A stretch of 64,000 nt of DNA from Paenibacillus polymyxa (GCF_015710975.1 NZ_CP049783.1:3639501-3703500); one strand, 5' to 3'. Shown: positions 7,115 to 15,378, counted from the stretch's first letter. Program-made: numbers and translations. The notes: generated by a model not told the origin, from the letters alone.

Positions 7115-7864
7115 TCAATGAATCTTTGGAGGTTCAGAATTCATCGTATCGTTAAGCTGGGTCACAAAAACACCTTCGTTCGGGCCAGGGTTATTTCGAA
7201 ACATTTTCGCTTCATCCACCAAAATTTCGTCTGTATCCGTGCCGAGTATCTTTATTGTTGCATCAATGAATGAAGCAAGCGGCATCGCCCGTGGTTCATC
7301 GTTGTTGCTTTGAACCCATGGGGGTACAATTTCTATTACTTTTACCGATGTGTCTTTAAGCATGTACCTTTGGGACAGCGTATAGGTGTGAAGTGCTGCC
7401 TTCGTCGCGGAATATACAGCAGTTGTCGCTAATGGTACAAATCCAAGTATTGAAGTCGTGTTGATGACAACCGCTTCTTCTTTGGACTTCAAATGCTCAA
7501 TGAATGCAGAAGTCAACCGAATGGGACCTAGCAAGTTTGTAGTGACAGTCGAAATCAAAACATCCTCATCGATCACGCCCGCCGCGTTATCAGACTGTAT
7601 GATGCCGGCGTTGTTAATTAAGACGTTCAAATCCGGGTATTCTTCGATTAACTGCTTGGCGGCCGCCTCTATGCTGGCAGGATCTTGTACATTCAATTCC
7701 ACTGCGGACATGCCAGGATTCGCTTTGATCGTCTCCTCCAGACGCTCTTTACGTCGACCGGAGATAATAACTTTGTTTCCAAGATTGTGGAGAGCTATTG
7801 CTAACGCACGTCCAATCCCTGAACCACCGCCTGTAATAAAAATCGTGTTTCCTGTAAGTTTCAA
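7115..7864 (-). CDS. Short-chain dehydrogenase/reductase
   Basis: An NAD(P)-dependent oxidoreductase of the classical SDR family. The nucleotide motif TGGGSGIG is at residues 11-18 and NNAG near 87-90. The catalytic triad is a Ser in the NTTS strand and YSATK near residue 155. It is closest in style to the DltE/YdfG-like group; the substrate cannot be read from sequence. It starts with TTG at 7864, eight bases after AGGAGGG. It is divergent from the TetR gene at 8105. Two palindromes lie in the shared 240-bp control region, so the TetR protein probably represses this gene. The pair separates two stretches of cassette array. Confidence 0.85.
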   Translation of the reverse strand: MKLTGNTIFITGGGSGIGRALAIALHNLGNKVIISGRRKERLEETIKANPGMSAVELNVQDPASIEAAAKQLIEEYPDLNVLINNAGIIQSDNAAGVIDEDVLISTVTTNLLGPIRLTSAFIEHLKSKEEAVVINTTSILGFVPLATTAVYSATKAALHTYTLSQRYMLKDTSVKVIEIVPPWVQSNNDEPRAMPLASFIDATIKILGTDTDEILVDEAKMFRNNPGPNEGVFVTQLNDTMNSEPPKIH

Positions 7865-7957
7865 TTTTTAAACCCTCCTAATTCAATGTGATTTAAATCA
7901 TTCTAAAGATTGTAAATCAATAGCTTTCATGATTATGGCTTCTTTAAAATTGAACAT

Positions 7958-7975
7958 ATGTTGAATCATCAACAT
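7958..7975. promoter_or_regulatory. Palindrome, candidate TetR operator 1
   Basis: ATGTTGA-ATCA-TCAACAT is a perfect 7-4-7 inverted repeat in the region between the divergent SDR and TetR genes. Its length and symmetry fit a TetR-family operator. Confidence 0.5.
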
Positions 7976-7991
7976 AAATTTTATAAAGTGA

Positions 7992-8010
7992 ATGTATCAG
8001 AGCGATACAT
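7992..8010. promoter_or_regulatory. Palindrome, candidate TetR operator 2
   Basis: ATGTATC-AGAGC-GATACAT is a perfect 7-5-7 inverted repeat, 17 bases to the right of the first palindrome and unrelated to it in sequence except for its opening ATGT. It is the stronger candidate for control of the TetR gene because it is nearer to its start. Confidence 0.5.
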
Positions 8011-8104
8011 GGGGTTCAATGGTTAAAACAAGCGTGGGTGTTGATTTTTCAACAGAGGACTTCGAAATGTTCATTTTTTCGGATGGTAAAAAGGGGAGAA
8101 GGAT

Positions 8105-8674
8105 ATGGACAAGCGTATTCAAAAATCGAGGCAAGCCATTATTGATGCTTTTATGAGGCTGATGTCAGAAAAGGAATTCGAGAGAATTACGATCAATCAA
8201 ATTGCGGAGGAAGCGAATGTCAATCGTGGAACGGTTTATTTGCATTTCACTGACAAGTACGATCTGCGCGATCAATGTATGGAAGCTCAAATTAACGAGT
8301 TACTACGCAATTGTATGTCTGAAGATAATTTCTTTCATGTCCCTTCCAAAACCGCACTACTGCGCACGTTTGAATATTTGGAGCAGCATGCTTCATTCTA
8401 TTCAAGAATGCTGACGAACAAGGGAAGTACGGTTTTTCGGAACCAAATGGAGACAATGTTTCGGCAAAGTCTGAGCGCGCATCTGGATTCGATCAACCTC
8501 GATCAGGAAATGAACAGGGACATTACGGTGCAATTTTTAATTTCAGCAGCAGTGGGGGTATTGGAATGGTGGATTACCCGTTCAATGCCATATCCGGCAG
8601 CGGTCATGGTTGAACAATTTTGGAAATTGCTGAATTGTGGTGTCGAGGGACACGAACGAACATCGTCCATTTGA
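8105..8674 (+). CDS. TetR/AcrR family transcriptional regulator
   Basis: A dimeric repressor with an N-terminal helix-turn-helix (residues 21-45: ITINQIAEEANVNRGTVYLH) and a helical ligand domain of the usual 189-residue total length. GGGAGAAGG precedes the ATG. It is divergent from the SDR gene, and two palindromes between them are candidate operators. The likely role is to repress itself and the SDR until an unknown small molecule is bound. A terminator follows immediately. Confidence 0.9.
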   Translation: MDKRIQKSRQAIIDAFMRLMSEKEFERITINQIAEEANVNRGTVYLHFTDKYDLRDQCMEAQINELLRNCMSEDNFFHVPSKTALLRTFEYLEQHASFYSRMLTNKGSTVFRNQMETMFRQSLSAHLDSINLDQEMNRDITVQFLISAAVGVLEWWITRSMPYPAAVMVEQFWKLLNCGVEGHERTSSI

Positions 8675-8697
8675 CTCTTTAATTTAGAGTTTTTTTA
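8674..8697 (+). terminator. Short terminator after the TetR gene
   Basis: ACTCT and AGAGT form a five-base stem around TTAATTT, followed by seven T. It overlaps the stop codon of the regulator gene. Confidence 0.7.
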
Positions 8698-8699
8698 AG

Positions 8700-8923
8700 G
8701 ATGGAACCCATAATGTGGATATATTCTCTGTCGATTATGGGATTAATATAATTCGAAGAGATGGGGGAATATTTATTATTTTTGATGCTGGTGGAATAGT
8801 GGTTCAATTGAATTGATAGAAATAGGAATAACAGAAGAAGAGTCACTAAAAGCTCAGAAAAGCGAAAGATATGCATATGAACTAATAATCAAACTACAAA
8901 GTAGATTGATTTTGAATGCATAG
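8700..8923 (+). pseudogene. Remnant of an unknown cassette gene, 5' truncated and frameshifted
   Basis: After the TetR terminator an open frame without a start runs from 8700 with coding-like content (..NVDIFSVDYGINIIRR..). It shifts by one base near 8806-8812 and continues as ..ELIEIGITEEES.. to a TAG at 8921-8923. An attC-like left arm follows 19 bases later. The picture is the 3' end of a cassette whose front was replaced when the SDR/TetR pair entered. The family is unknown; the short acidic sequence resembles immunity-type proteins only in general character. Confidence 0.45.
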
Positions 8924-8941
8924 TGAAGAAGTTCGGTAACT

Positions 8942-9031
8942 TCTGATAACATAATATTCAAGCATAAGAATCCTCACAGAGCCTTGGCCTGTTGGGATGG
9001 AGTTCAAGGAGGCATTTCAGCAGACAACCCC
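8942..9031 (+). repeat. attC-like site, right end missing
   Basis: Left arm TCTGATAAC (8942-8950), ATAATATTCAAGC, GAGCCTTGG, and CATTTCAGCAGACAACCCC at the end, all as in site 2. The terminal GGGGTTCATGAATAC..GTTAT part is lost, and the acetyltransferase gene begins shortly after. Confidence 0.7.
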
Positions 9032-9064
9032 GGAAAAAATAAAAAGACAATGGAGGTATGTTTG

Positions 9065-9514
9065 GTGCTGACATTAGAAAAAGCTAGAAAAAATGATGCA
9101 CAAAAACTTGCTGAAATACAAAAGGCCAGTTTTGAGGATGAATCAAAGCATTTTAATATTAACGGAACCGTTGGGCCCATAGGATATGATTCCATAAGTT
9201 GGCAAGAAGAGATGATGCAAAATTGCGAATATTTCAAGATACTCTTTAATGGAGAATTAATCGGGGGAGCAATGATATTTGTAGAATGTAATCAAGTGCA
9301 TAATCTAGGAAGGATCTTTATTGATCCCAATTTTAAAAATCAAGGAATTGGAACGAAGGTGATGGAGAAAATTGAAAGTGCATTTCCAGATAGCACAGAA
9401 TGGTGGCTGGATACTCCTAGCTGGAGTGTGAAGAATCATCACTTTTATTCAAAGTGTGGGTTTATTAAGGTTAGAGAAGAAGGTGACTTATACATTTTTA
9501 AAAAGACTTTATAA
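9065..9514 (+). CDS. GNAT family N-acetyltransferase
   Basis: A cytoplasmic acetyl-CoA-dependent N-acetyltransferase of unknown substrate, about 149 residues. Motif A is clear (GRIFIDPNFKNQGIGTKVM, with the QGIG pyrophosphate loop), and the C-terminal HHFYSKCGFIKV is motif B. I place the start at the GTG at 9065, because GGAGG lies eight bases before it. The longer frame upstream translates the remnant of the attC-like repeat. It is read in the array direction and is AT-rich like its neighbours. Confidence 0.85.
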   Translation: MLTLEKARKNDAQKLAEIQKASFEDESKHFNINGTVGPIGYDSISWQEEMMQNCEYFKILFNGELIGGAMIFVECNQVHNLGRIFIDPNFKNQGIGTKVMEKIESAFPDSTEWWLDTPSWSVKNHHFYSKCGFIKVREEGDLYIFKKTL

Positions 9515-9519
9515 ACTTA

Positions 9520-9542
9520 TGTAATGTACAAACGTTATGATA
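9520..9542 (+). repeat. attC-like right-arm remnant
   Basis: The bases around GTAATGTACAAACGTTATG resemble the standard right end TGAATACAGAAACGTTAT. No left half is present. It would mark the former boundary between the two acetyltransferase cassettes. Confidence 0.4.
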
Positions 9543-9603
9543 CATCAGTGCTAAGTGTTACCAAGAAGATATTTAATGAAAAGCATGAAAGGGAGGATTT
9601 ACA

Positions 9604-10017
9604 ATGAAGATTGATTTTGCCATTGAATCAGATTATGAGTATATCTCGTTAAGAGACAAGCACATACATAAAACACTGATAAGACCAAAAATAAAAGAAA
9701 ATGAAATTCTAATAATTAGAGAAACCAATCAAGAAATAGGTTGGATGAGATACGGATTTTTTTGGGACAACACACCATTTATGAATATGATATGGATAGA
9801 TGAGGAGTACAGAGGAACAGGCATTGGTAAAAAAGTTGTCCAGTATTGGGAGGAATTAATGAAACAAAAGGGATTTGAGATGGTCATGACCTCAACACAG
9901 TCGAATGAAGGAGCTCAACATTTTTATAGGAAGCTTGGATATAGAGATGCTGGATGTTTAATGCTTGAGAACGAGCCTCTGGAAATAATACTGACAAAGG
10001 AGTTGAACAAAAATTAA
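9604..10017 (+). CDS. GNAT family N-acetyltransferase
   Basis: A second acetyltransferase cassette, 137 residues. It contains IWIDEEYRGTGIGKKVV (acetyl-CoA loop RGTGIG near residue 70) and AQHFYRKLGY. GGGAGG stands about eight bases before the ATG. It is not closely similar to the gene at 9065, so it arrived separately rather than by duplication. The substrate is unknown. An attC-like site follows after 30 bases. Confidence 0.85.
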   Translation: MKIDFAIESDYEYISLRDKHIHKTLIRPKIKENEILIIRETNQEIGWMRYGFFWDNTPFMNMIWIDEEYRGTGIGKKVVQYWEELMKQKGFEMVMTSTQSNEGAQHFYRKLGYRDAGCLMLENEPLEIILTKELNKN

Positions 10018-10047
10018 CGTTGAGGAAATCAATGAAGGAAGTGACAT

Positions 10048-10165
10048 TTAAAATGTAATATTCAAGCTGCGTCTCCAATGGAGCCTAGGTCTGCGAGTTG
10101 GGTTTCGAAGAGAGATTTCAGCAGACGCCCCCTTTGGGGTTCATGAATACAGAAACGTTACATGA
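10048..10165 (+). repeat. attC-like site with shortened left arm
   Basis: The right arm GTTACATGA (10157-10165) and the interior hairpins (GTCTGC/GCAGAC, CCCCTTTGGGG) are intact. On the left, ATGTAA is joined directly to TATTCAAGC, a five-base loss of CATAA compared with other sites. This would be expected to disable recombination. Confidence 0.7.
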
Positions 10166-10201
10166 ACCATGTAAAACCAAAACTATGAAATCAAGGTGAA
10201 T

Positions 10202-10744
10202 ATGATAAGCACCCTAAATCATGTTATAAAGCTATTAATTCCGCCCCATAATAACTTTTCGGCTACAGATCTTGTGGAACACATGGGTAGTGTTATCTAC
10301 GGGGAAGAGGCTAGCTCAATACGAGACATAATTTATGAGGTACCAGAATCTTTGCGGACTATTATTTTGTTAATAGATTTTGATACAGAATTATCAATGA
10401 ATGGAGTTTTCGGATTTCTGGAAAATGCTACTGGAAAGTACTTGAATGAAACAATTGCTGCTTTAAAGCTAATTAGAGCGGAAGAAGATTCGTCTATTAT
10501 GGAGGGAATAAGGGGTCTTATTGAAGGTATTAATTTTAATGGAAAAATAAAATTGGAACAATATCAAGTTACACCATTTGAAGAGAGACATGACATTAAT
10601 AAGAGGCTGCTTGAAAGAATTAAAGAATTGGCCGATGGACTGTACATATATTCAATAGATAGAGATATTTTTGAGTACTTAATTGGTTATCTCTCTGACA
10701 ACTGGATTGTATTGTTGCAAGAGCTTAAGGATGTTCGTAAGTAA
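10202..10744 (+). CDS. DMP19/DUF4375-like protein
   Basis: A cytoplasmic protein of about 180 residues whose centre (FDTELSMNGVFGFLENATGKY, near 60-80) fits the DMP19/DUF4375 family pattern of a gene product with an NGG-F-N-G core. Some members are DNA mimics, but most have no known role. The ATG at 10202 follows AAGG. The cassette begins at GTTACATGA. The downstream recombination site (10763) is badly decayed. Confidence 0.6.
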   Translation: MISTLNHVIKLLIPPHNNFSATDLVEHMGSVIYGEEASSIRDIIYEVPESLRTIILLIDFDTELSMNGVFGFLENATGKYLNETIAALKLIRAEEDSSIMEGIRGLIEGINFNGKIKLEQYQVTPFEERHDINKRLLERIKELADGLYIYSIDRDIFEYLIGYLSDNWIVLLQELKDVRK

Positions 10745-10762
10745 TTCGCAGAAGTGTGTTGG

Positions 10763-10823
10763 TATCGTCTGACCCGGGATCGCTGGGCGCTGTGAATTCC
10801 CTCGGTCCGGTAGAAAAATATAG
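10763..10823 (+). repeat. Decayed attC-like site
   Basis: ATCGTCTGAC resembles a left arm with one change, and GCGCTGTGAATTCC..CGGTCCGG recalls the interior of site 1. The right arm is not recognisable. Confidence 0.4.
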
Positions 10824-10870
10824 GAAGATGGCAATTTCATTTAAATTAAATATGGTATGGAAGTGAATTG

Positions 10871-11320
10871 ATGGAGGGAACAATCATAACTTGTATGAGT
10901 ATAGGCGTTTATGCTCATGCACTTACAAGGGGCAATAAATACATCGTAAAGAAAGAAGATAGGGACAAGTATAGAATTACTGGAAACCATGGAAAAGCAG
11001 TTTGGATATCAAAAGCTCATTTTATCGAAGGAAATATAGAAGTGCCTTATTTAGAAAGATGGAAGTTTGATGATGATCCAAAGGAGTTTGATTTGGTGGA
11101 GGTGACCCTTACTTTTTCGGATGGAAGTGAACGATGGAGTTTGGTGACAACCCCTCAAAAATTAGTGAATTACTTTAAAAAAGAAATGGAAATACCAGGG
11201 TTTAATATTAAACATCTAATTATAGCGAACACAATGGACCACGATGATATTGAAAAAATATTAAAATATTTAGAGGCCAATGATGAATTAACAGAAGCAA
11301 GCAAAGCGTTGGAATGTTAA
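10871..11320 (+). CDS. Hypothetical protein
   Basis: A 149-residue soluble protein of mixed alpha/beta character with no motif I recognise. The N-terminal half, with HGKAVWISKAHF, could be a small SH3-like barrel. The C-terminal third is helical and acidic. The ATG at 10871 follows GGAAG; a TTG one codon earlier is possible. The gene sits between a decayed site and the phosphotransferase pseudogene, in array orientation. Confidence 0.6.
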   Translation: MEGTIITCMSIGVYAHALTRGNKYIVKKEDRDKYRITGNHGKAVWISKAHFIEGNIEVPYLERWKFDDDPKEFDLVEVTLTFSDGSERWSLVTTPQKLVNYFKKEMEIPGFNIKHLIIANTMDHDDIEKILKYLEANDELTEASKALEC

Positions 11321-11370
11321 TTTGGAGAGAGCAAACGCAACGTCCTGTTGTTCGAAGAAAGGGGCAAATT

Positions 11371-12164
11371 ATGATAGGTGAATTACTTGGTATTGGTAAT
11401 ACTGCAAGTGTCTATGAATGGGGGAAAACCGAAGTAATAAAGATTTTTCATAATCAGAGCCACTCAATGCACGAGGCAAAAAAGGAAGCAAAAAATGCCG
11501 AGATTATAAATAACTTAAATCTTAGAGCACCTAATTATTCGGGCCTGTTGGAGTATAAGGGCACGTCGTGTCTTATTTATGAGAAAATTGATGGGCCAAC
11601 AATGCTAAAACAAATAGATCCAACGAAATTAAGTATTTCTCATTATGCTAAGCTAATGGCGCAACTTCATTTTGAATTGCATAACATTGAGATCAAAATG
11701 AACTCAAATCTAAAAACTGAATTAACCAACAAAATTAATACTGCTGAAATGATTAAAGAATATGAGAAGCAAATAGTTATAAATGTGCTTAATACATTGC
11801 CTGGAGGTAATGCACTTTGTCATTATGATTTTCATCCGGCAACATCATCCTTTCATCCAAGGGACCTATAATTATTAATTGGATGAATGTTTTGGTTGGT
11901 AATCAAGCGGCAGATGTTACTAGAACTTCAATGATGATTCAATCACATGCACTACCGTCTAATGCTCCCGGTTGGCTAATTAAGAGAGAATATCGTGAAT
12001 TTTTTAATAGAGAGTATCTAAGAGAGTATTTAATGCTATCTGGAATGAATCCCAATTTCCTTGAGGAATGGATGGCACCAACTTTAGCAGCTCGAGTATG
12101 TGAAGTAAACGGTGAAGATCGGAATGAAGTTATAGATAAATTACAAACTATTATAAAAAATTAG
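11371..12164 (+). pseudogene. Aminoglycoside phosphotransferase-like kinase, frameshifted
   Basis: An APH/choline-kinase fold ATP-dependent phosphotransferase. The nucleotide loop region GIGNTASVYEWG, the lysine in EVIKIFH, and the catalytic-loop start HYDFHP are in the first frame. One base is missing near 11836-11840 (probably CCGGGC reduced to CCGGC). After it the sequence continues as GNIIL..GPIIINWMN in another frame. The metal-binding Asp expected in the IDW motif is Asn here, a second sign of lost function. The ATG at 11371 follows AAAGGGG. The fold is sure; the substrate is unknown. Confidence 0.75.
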
Positions 12165-12257
12165 AAATTCTTTAGCTCAAAACACAATAGAAAGAGGGAT
12201 ATAGAAATTACAAAGCTAGTTGCAATAATACGAAGAAACCTTTTTACCATTAACATA

Positions 12258-12641
12258 TTGCCAATAGTTATATTTCATCTAACTTTGTTTCCTATTTGGA
12301 TGCTGATAAATGTTTTTGAAGAATTATGGATTGTTACTTTCTTTTCTGCAATGGGAACAACCATAATTATTCCTTTTTGTTTGGTAGTCATTAATGGATG
12401 GTTCAATAAAGATCATAACAATTATTACTTTATAAAGAACTGGATATTAATATCAATTTCAACATTACTATCACATGCCCTAAACTACATGAATTGGGGG
12501 CTATCCTCTCAAAGTATATTGCATCCTGATTCAGAAACATTATTAATATTGAAATGGGAAGTTATAATTTCTTTATTGGTAGTTTTAATAATGAGTTGCA
12601 TGCAACAGATCGACTTGAATAATACAAAAAAAGTAGAATAA
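12258..12641 (+). CDS. Small membrane protein of unknown function
   Basis: About 127 residues with three or four hydrophobic helices (near residues 5-20, 25-48, 62-80 and 103-120) and charged ends. No family is recognised. The start is uncertain. The TTG at 12258 is the first usual start, but the frame is open back to about 12190, and AGAGGG near 12194 would suit a start further upstream at a non-standard codon. It stands at the end of a cassette, 48 bases before an intact attC-like site. Confidence 0.5.
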   Translation: MPIVIFHLTLFPIWMLINVFEELWIVTFFSAMGTTIIIPFCLVVINGWFNKDHNNYYFIKNWILISISTLLSHALNYMNWGLSSQSILHPDSETLLILKWEVIISLLVVLIMSCMQQIDLNNTKKVE

Positions 12642-12689
12642 AGAATATATAGAGTCAACAGCTAGGGAGTATTTCGGAAGAAATGAACT

Positions 12690-12803
12690 TCTGATAACAA
12701 TAATTCACGCTTCGACCTGAGTCTGCCAAATGAGATTTATCTCAAAGAGGGATTTTAGCAGATGACCCCTGACGGGGCTCATTAATGCAGAAACGTTATC
12801 TGA
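12690..12803 (+). repeat. attC-like site
   Basis: Left arm TCTGATAAC (12690-12698), right arm GTTATCTGA (12795-12803). The interior carries GTCTGCC, GATTTTAGCAGA and a CCCCTGACGGGG hairpin. The right arm is complementary at 9/9 to the left arm of the next site (13225-13233). Confidence 0.75.
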
Positions 12804-12847
12804 AATACGACTAAATGGTTAATTTTTATTTATAGGAGAGAAGGGCA

Positions 12848-13198
12848 ATGAAGCGACTAAATCTAAGTACAATAATTAGTTCTTTCATATTAGGTTTATC
12901 AATTGTTATTAGTGGCTTGTTTATTAGTCACACTGGAGACAAGGAGCTGCATAAAGACGGAACAAATCAAAAAGAATATAAACCACTAATGACAATCAAA
13001 GAAACAGCTGAATACTTGAACATAACTGAACCCCAAGTAAAAACAATCATATTTAGTGAAGAGACTATATTAAAGACCACTGGTTCATATTCTGGTAAGA
13101 TGTTTCCCCTTATTAGAATTGGAACTGATATTTATATAAGTACAGATGGATTAAAAGAATGGTTAAAGGAGTCAACAACACAGAGAACACAATATTAG
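12848..13198 (+). CDS. Membrane-anchored excisionase-like helix-turn-helix protein
   Basis: 116 residues. A hydrophobic segment (about 8-27) comes first, then a winged-helix domain of the excisionase/MerR-like type (residues 46-110: MTIKETAEYLNITEPQVKTI, then RIGTDIYISTDGLKEWL). This domain normally binds DNA, which is odd behind a membrane anchor or signal sequence. It could be a membrane-tethered regulator, or the domain may serve another role. AGGAGAGAAGGGC precedes the ATG. It is the single gene of a cassette whose two ends match perfectly. Confidence 0.65.
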   Translation: MKRLNLSTIISSFILGLSIVISGLFISHTGDKELHKDGTNQKEYKPLMTIKETAEYLNITEPQVKTIIFSEETILKTTGSYSGKMFPLIRIGTDIYISTDGLKEWLKESTTQRTQY

Positions 13199-13224
13199 AG
13201 AGAGTATTTGAAGAAGATCATACA

Positions 13225-13387
13225 TCAGATAACAACATATATACGCTGCGTAACTGACACTCCTTGGTCTGCCCGAGGTATTTTGTAGAAACGGATTTAG
13301 GCAGCCAACCCACTGCCTAACCGCATCACGGCCAGGGCTGGCGTCACTTAGCCAGTGAGAGTTTGTAGATACAAGAATGTTATCTGC
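13225..13387 (+). repeat. attC-like site, long variant
   Basis: Left arm TCAGATAAC (13225-13233), right arm GTTATCTGC (13379-13387). The 163-bp length comes from extra stems in the middle, including GGCAG..CTGCC and CTGGC..GCCAG. The left arm matches the right arm of the previous site perfectly. Confidence 0.7.
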
Positions 13388-13428
13388 GATTATTAAAGCC
13401 TAAAAGGTATAATAGGAGGAAGAGTATC

Positions 13429-13953
13429 TTGACCACAACTTTTACTAAGATAACTGGAGTTGGTTTTATTATTTTATCAGTATTAAGACTAACCCCTTTT
13501 ATGAATGCTACTGGAAAATGGTTGTTATATATCTCAATTGCAGCGTTCTTTCTTATTTTATATGACTTGCTGGAATTTATTGTTGAATGCATATGGATAA
13601 AGAAAGGATTAATGCTAAGTAAATTTTTATTCAGTTTACGTTCTATATTTCTTGGATGTGCGGTGATTGCTATAATCGTTTTACCTAATATAAAGATCAA
13701 TATTTCTGTCAAAGAAGTTAATACTTTTAGCGACGCTTTTACACTAATTAGCTTGGGTATAGCAATTACACTAATTGGGTTTAAAACCGAAAAAGAACAA
13801 TCCATTTTGTATAATAGGAGAAGGGAAATAGATAATGAGGTCAGAGAATTTCTTAATTCAATTGAAGGACAAAATATAATTAATGAACACATAGAAAAAC
13901 TAAGAATAGAAAATACACAACAGATTAATAATTTGAATGCTAATTCTAAGTAG
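13429..13953 (+). CDS. Membrane protein of unknown function
   Basis: 174 residues with four hydrophobic helices in the first 120 (about 8-24, 30-55, 65-83 and 100-115), followed by a polar, coiled-coil-like tail. It starts with TTG at 13429 after AATAGGAGGA. No family is recognised. It is the single gene of a cassette bounded by sites at 13379 and 13962. Confidence 0.65.
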   Translation: MTTTFTKITGVGFIILSVLRLTPFMNATGKWLLYISIAAFFLILYDLLEFIVECIWIKKGLMLSKFLFSLRSIFLGCAVIAIIVLPNIKINISVKEVNTFSDAFTLISLGIAITLIGFKTEKEQSILYNRRREIDNEVREFLNSIEGQNIINEHIEKLRIENTQQINNLNANSK

Positions 13954-13961
13954 TAGCAACA

Positions 13962-14064
13962 TCAGATAACATAATATATACGAGCTGTGCCCCTTCGGAG
14001 CTTCGGTCTGCAATCAGGTCTGACAACCCCTGGCAAGCTTCATGAACAAAGTAGCGTTATAGGA
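13962..14064 (+). repeat. attC-like site
   Basis: Left arm TCAGATAAC (13962-13970), right arm GTTATAGGA (14056-14064), with GTCTGC, GTCTGACAACCCC and CTTCATGAACAAAG between. The left arm pairs 8/9 with the right arm of the previous site. The right arm is identical to that of site 3. Confidence 0.75.
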
Positions 14065-14098
14065 AAGGGATGCAAACTATAGAAAGAAGGTGTTTAAG

Positions 14099-14674
14099 TT
14101 GTTTGGTTTATTTAAGAAAAAGAAAACAATATTTGAAGATCAACTAAACCAACTTTCTGAATTGGGCATCTTCATGAGGGCAGGTTTAAAGAAAGAATTA
14201 CTTTTAGAAGAAACTTCAAGAAGTGAATATGAAGAAGATCCCTACAACTTGCTACTACTTACTTTAGGTGGAGAAGTTGAAGTGAATGGTGAATTTATAA
14301 ATGTATCTCATGAAATTTGGTATTTGGATGCTGAATGTATTGAGGATCATAGAGATTATGTAAGAGTAATAATGCGATTAGAGAATATGACAAAACTTAA
14401 TTTAAATAAGATAACGGATTACGTAGATATTCAGAATAGCACAGTATGGGTCTCCTTTGAATATATGAATGAATTTATAAGATGGGAAATGAAAGTAGAG
14501 GATGATTGGTTGGATATGGATATATTTAGGAGATTTAATGAGTTAACAAAGACTGAACAATCCATGAAATTGTATATTTCAAATTTAGATCAAGGCTGCC
14601 TAGTGGGCTATTTTAATCAAGAACAAGTGATCGAATTAAATGAATTAACAAAATATAAATTTGAAGAGTATTAG
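14099..14674 (+). CDS. Hypothetical acidic protein
   Basis: About 191 residues, soluble, beta-rich with a short basic N-terminus (GLFKKKKTIFEDQLNQL). A run of Trp- and Asp-rich strands follows. No family is recognised; the composition recalls SUKH-like or immunity proteins but no motif supports that. The TTG at 14099 is chosen because GAAGG lies eight bases before it; the GTG at 14090 is the alternative. The next gene follows after 29 bases and may be co-transcribed. Confidence 0.55.
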   Translation: MFGLFKKKKTIFEDQLNQLSELGIFMRAGLKKELLLEETSRSEYEEDPYNLLLLTLGGEVEVNGEFINVSHEIWYLDAECIEDHRDYVRVIMRLENMTKLNLNKITDYVDIQNSTVWVSFEYMNEFIRWEMKVEDDWLDMDIFRRFNELTKTEQSMKLYISNLDQGCLVGYFNQEQVIELNELTKYKFEEY

Positions 14675-14703
14675 TGAAATATGACTAAAAAGGAGCCAAA
14701 ACA

Positions 14704-15327
14704 ATGAGTGAATTGACTTCAGGAAGTTTATCACTATTGAAATATAAAGAGGCAATTCTTAAGCATGATCCTGTATACGCGGAGGATTTAAATGACAAAT
14801 GGTTTGTTTTTATAACCAAAGACACAGAAGAAAGTGAAGAAATTCCGGAAAGCCTATTTCAAATTTCAGAAAAAATCCCAGTGTTATATTTTTATAATTT
14901 TGAAGATCACTGTTGGGGATACCGTGTAGTCTACAATTCACAAGAGATAGCAAGTCTTCATATATCATATGTTTTATTAGATACTTCAATTATTAAGCTT
15001 GCAGAACAAAGATATCCAGAGGAAGATCACATTGAATTTTTATATGTCGACCCTAGAGGGGACAAAATCAGAATTGAATTAATTGAAGAAGTTCTGAGAT
15101 CTAATGAATACAATGAGAAAATAGCAAAACAGTTTACAAATTGCAATTTAGAAACATTTAGATTTTTTGAACTGGATAATGAACAAATAAAACAATTAGA
15201 GGATATTTTAAATAATAGTTACTATACACAATTAGAATCTGAGCATGAATTAGTAGAAGAGTTTAAAGAATTATTAAACATTGAGGAAATGAGTTGGATA
15301 CGAGCAGATAGAATGAACGAAGATTAG
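14704..15327 (+). CDS. Hypothetical protein
   Basis: A 207-residue, strongly acidic soluble protein without recognisable motif. AAAGGAGCC precedes the ATG. It lies in the same cassette as the gene at 14099, with no recombination site between them. It is followed by only the right end of an attC-like site. Two-gene cassettes are less usual than single ones. Confidence 0.55.
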   Translation: MSELTSGSLSLLKYKEAILKHDPVYAEDLNDKWFVFITKDTEESEEIPESLFQISEKIPVLYFYNFEDHCWGYRVVYNSQEIASLHISYVLLDTSIIKLAEQRYPEEDHIEFLYVDPRGDKIRIELIEEVLRSNEYNEKIAKQFTNCNLETFRFFELDNEQIKQLEDILNNSYYTQLESEHELVEEFKELLNIEEMSWIRADRMNED

Positions 15328-15346
15328 AAGCAAATAGATAGTGAGG

Positions 15347-15378
15347 ACTCGTGAAATATAAGCACGTTAGGTGAAACG
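15347..15378 (+). repeat. attC-like right-end remnant
   Basis: CTCGTGAAATATAAGCACGTTAG is a diverged copy of the standard right end (TCATGAATACAGGAACGTTAT). The left half is absent. Confidence 0.45.

Noticed and set aside
8984..9064. N-terminal extension of the acetyltransferase
   Set aside because: The extra codons translate the end of an attC-like repeat and lack a ribosome site. The GTG at 9065 has GGAGG at the right distance.
13380..13892. Minus-strand frame of 170 codons opposite the membrane protein at 13429
   Set aside because: It covers the attC-like right arm and mirrors a hydrophobic gene, which often gives a long antisense frame. The plus-strand gene has AATAGGAGGA and cassette context.
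905..14064. Miniature inverted-repeat transposons
   Set aside because: No target-site duplications are apparent, and the arms match across the gene rather than within one repeat. This remains the main alternative and is not fully excluded.
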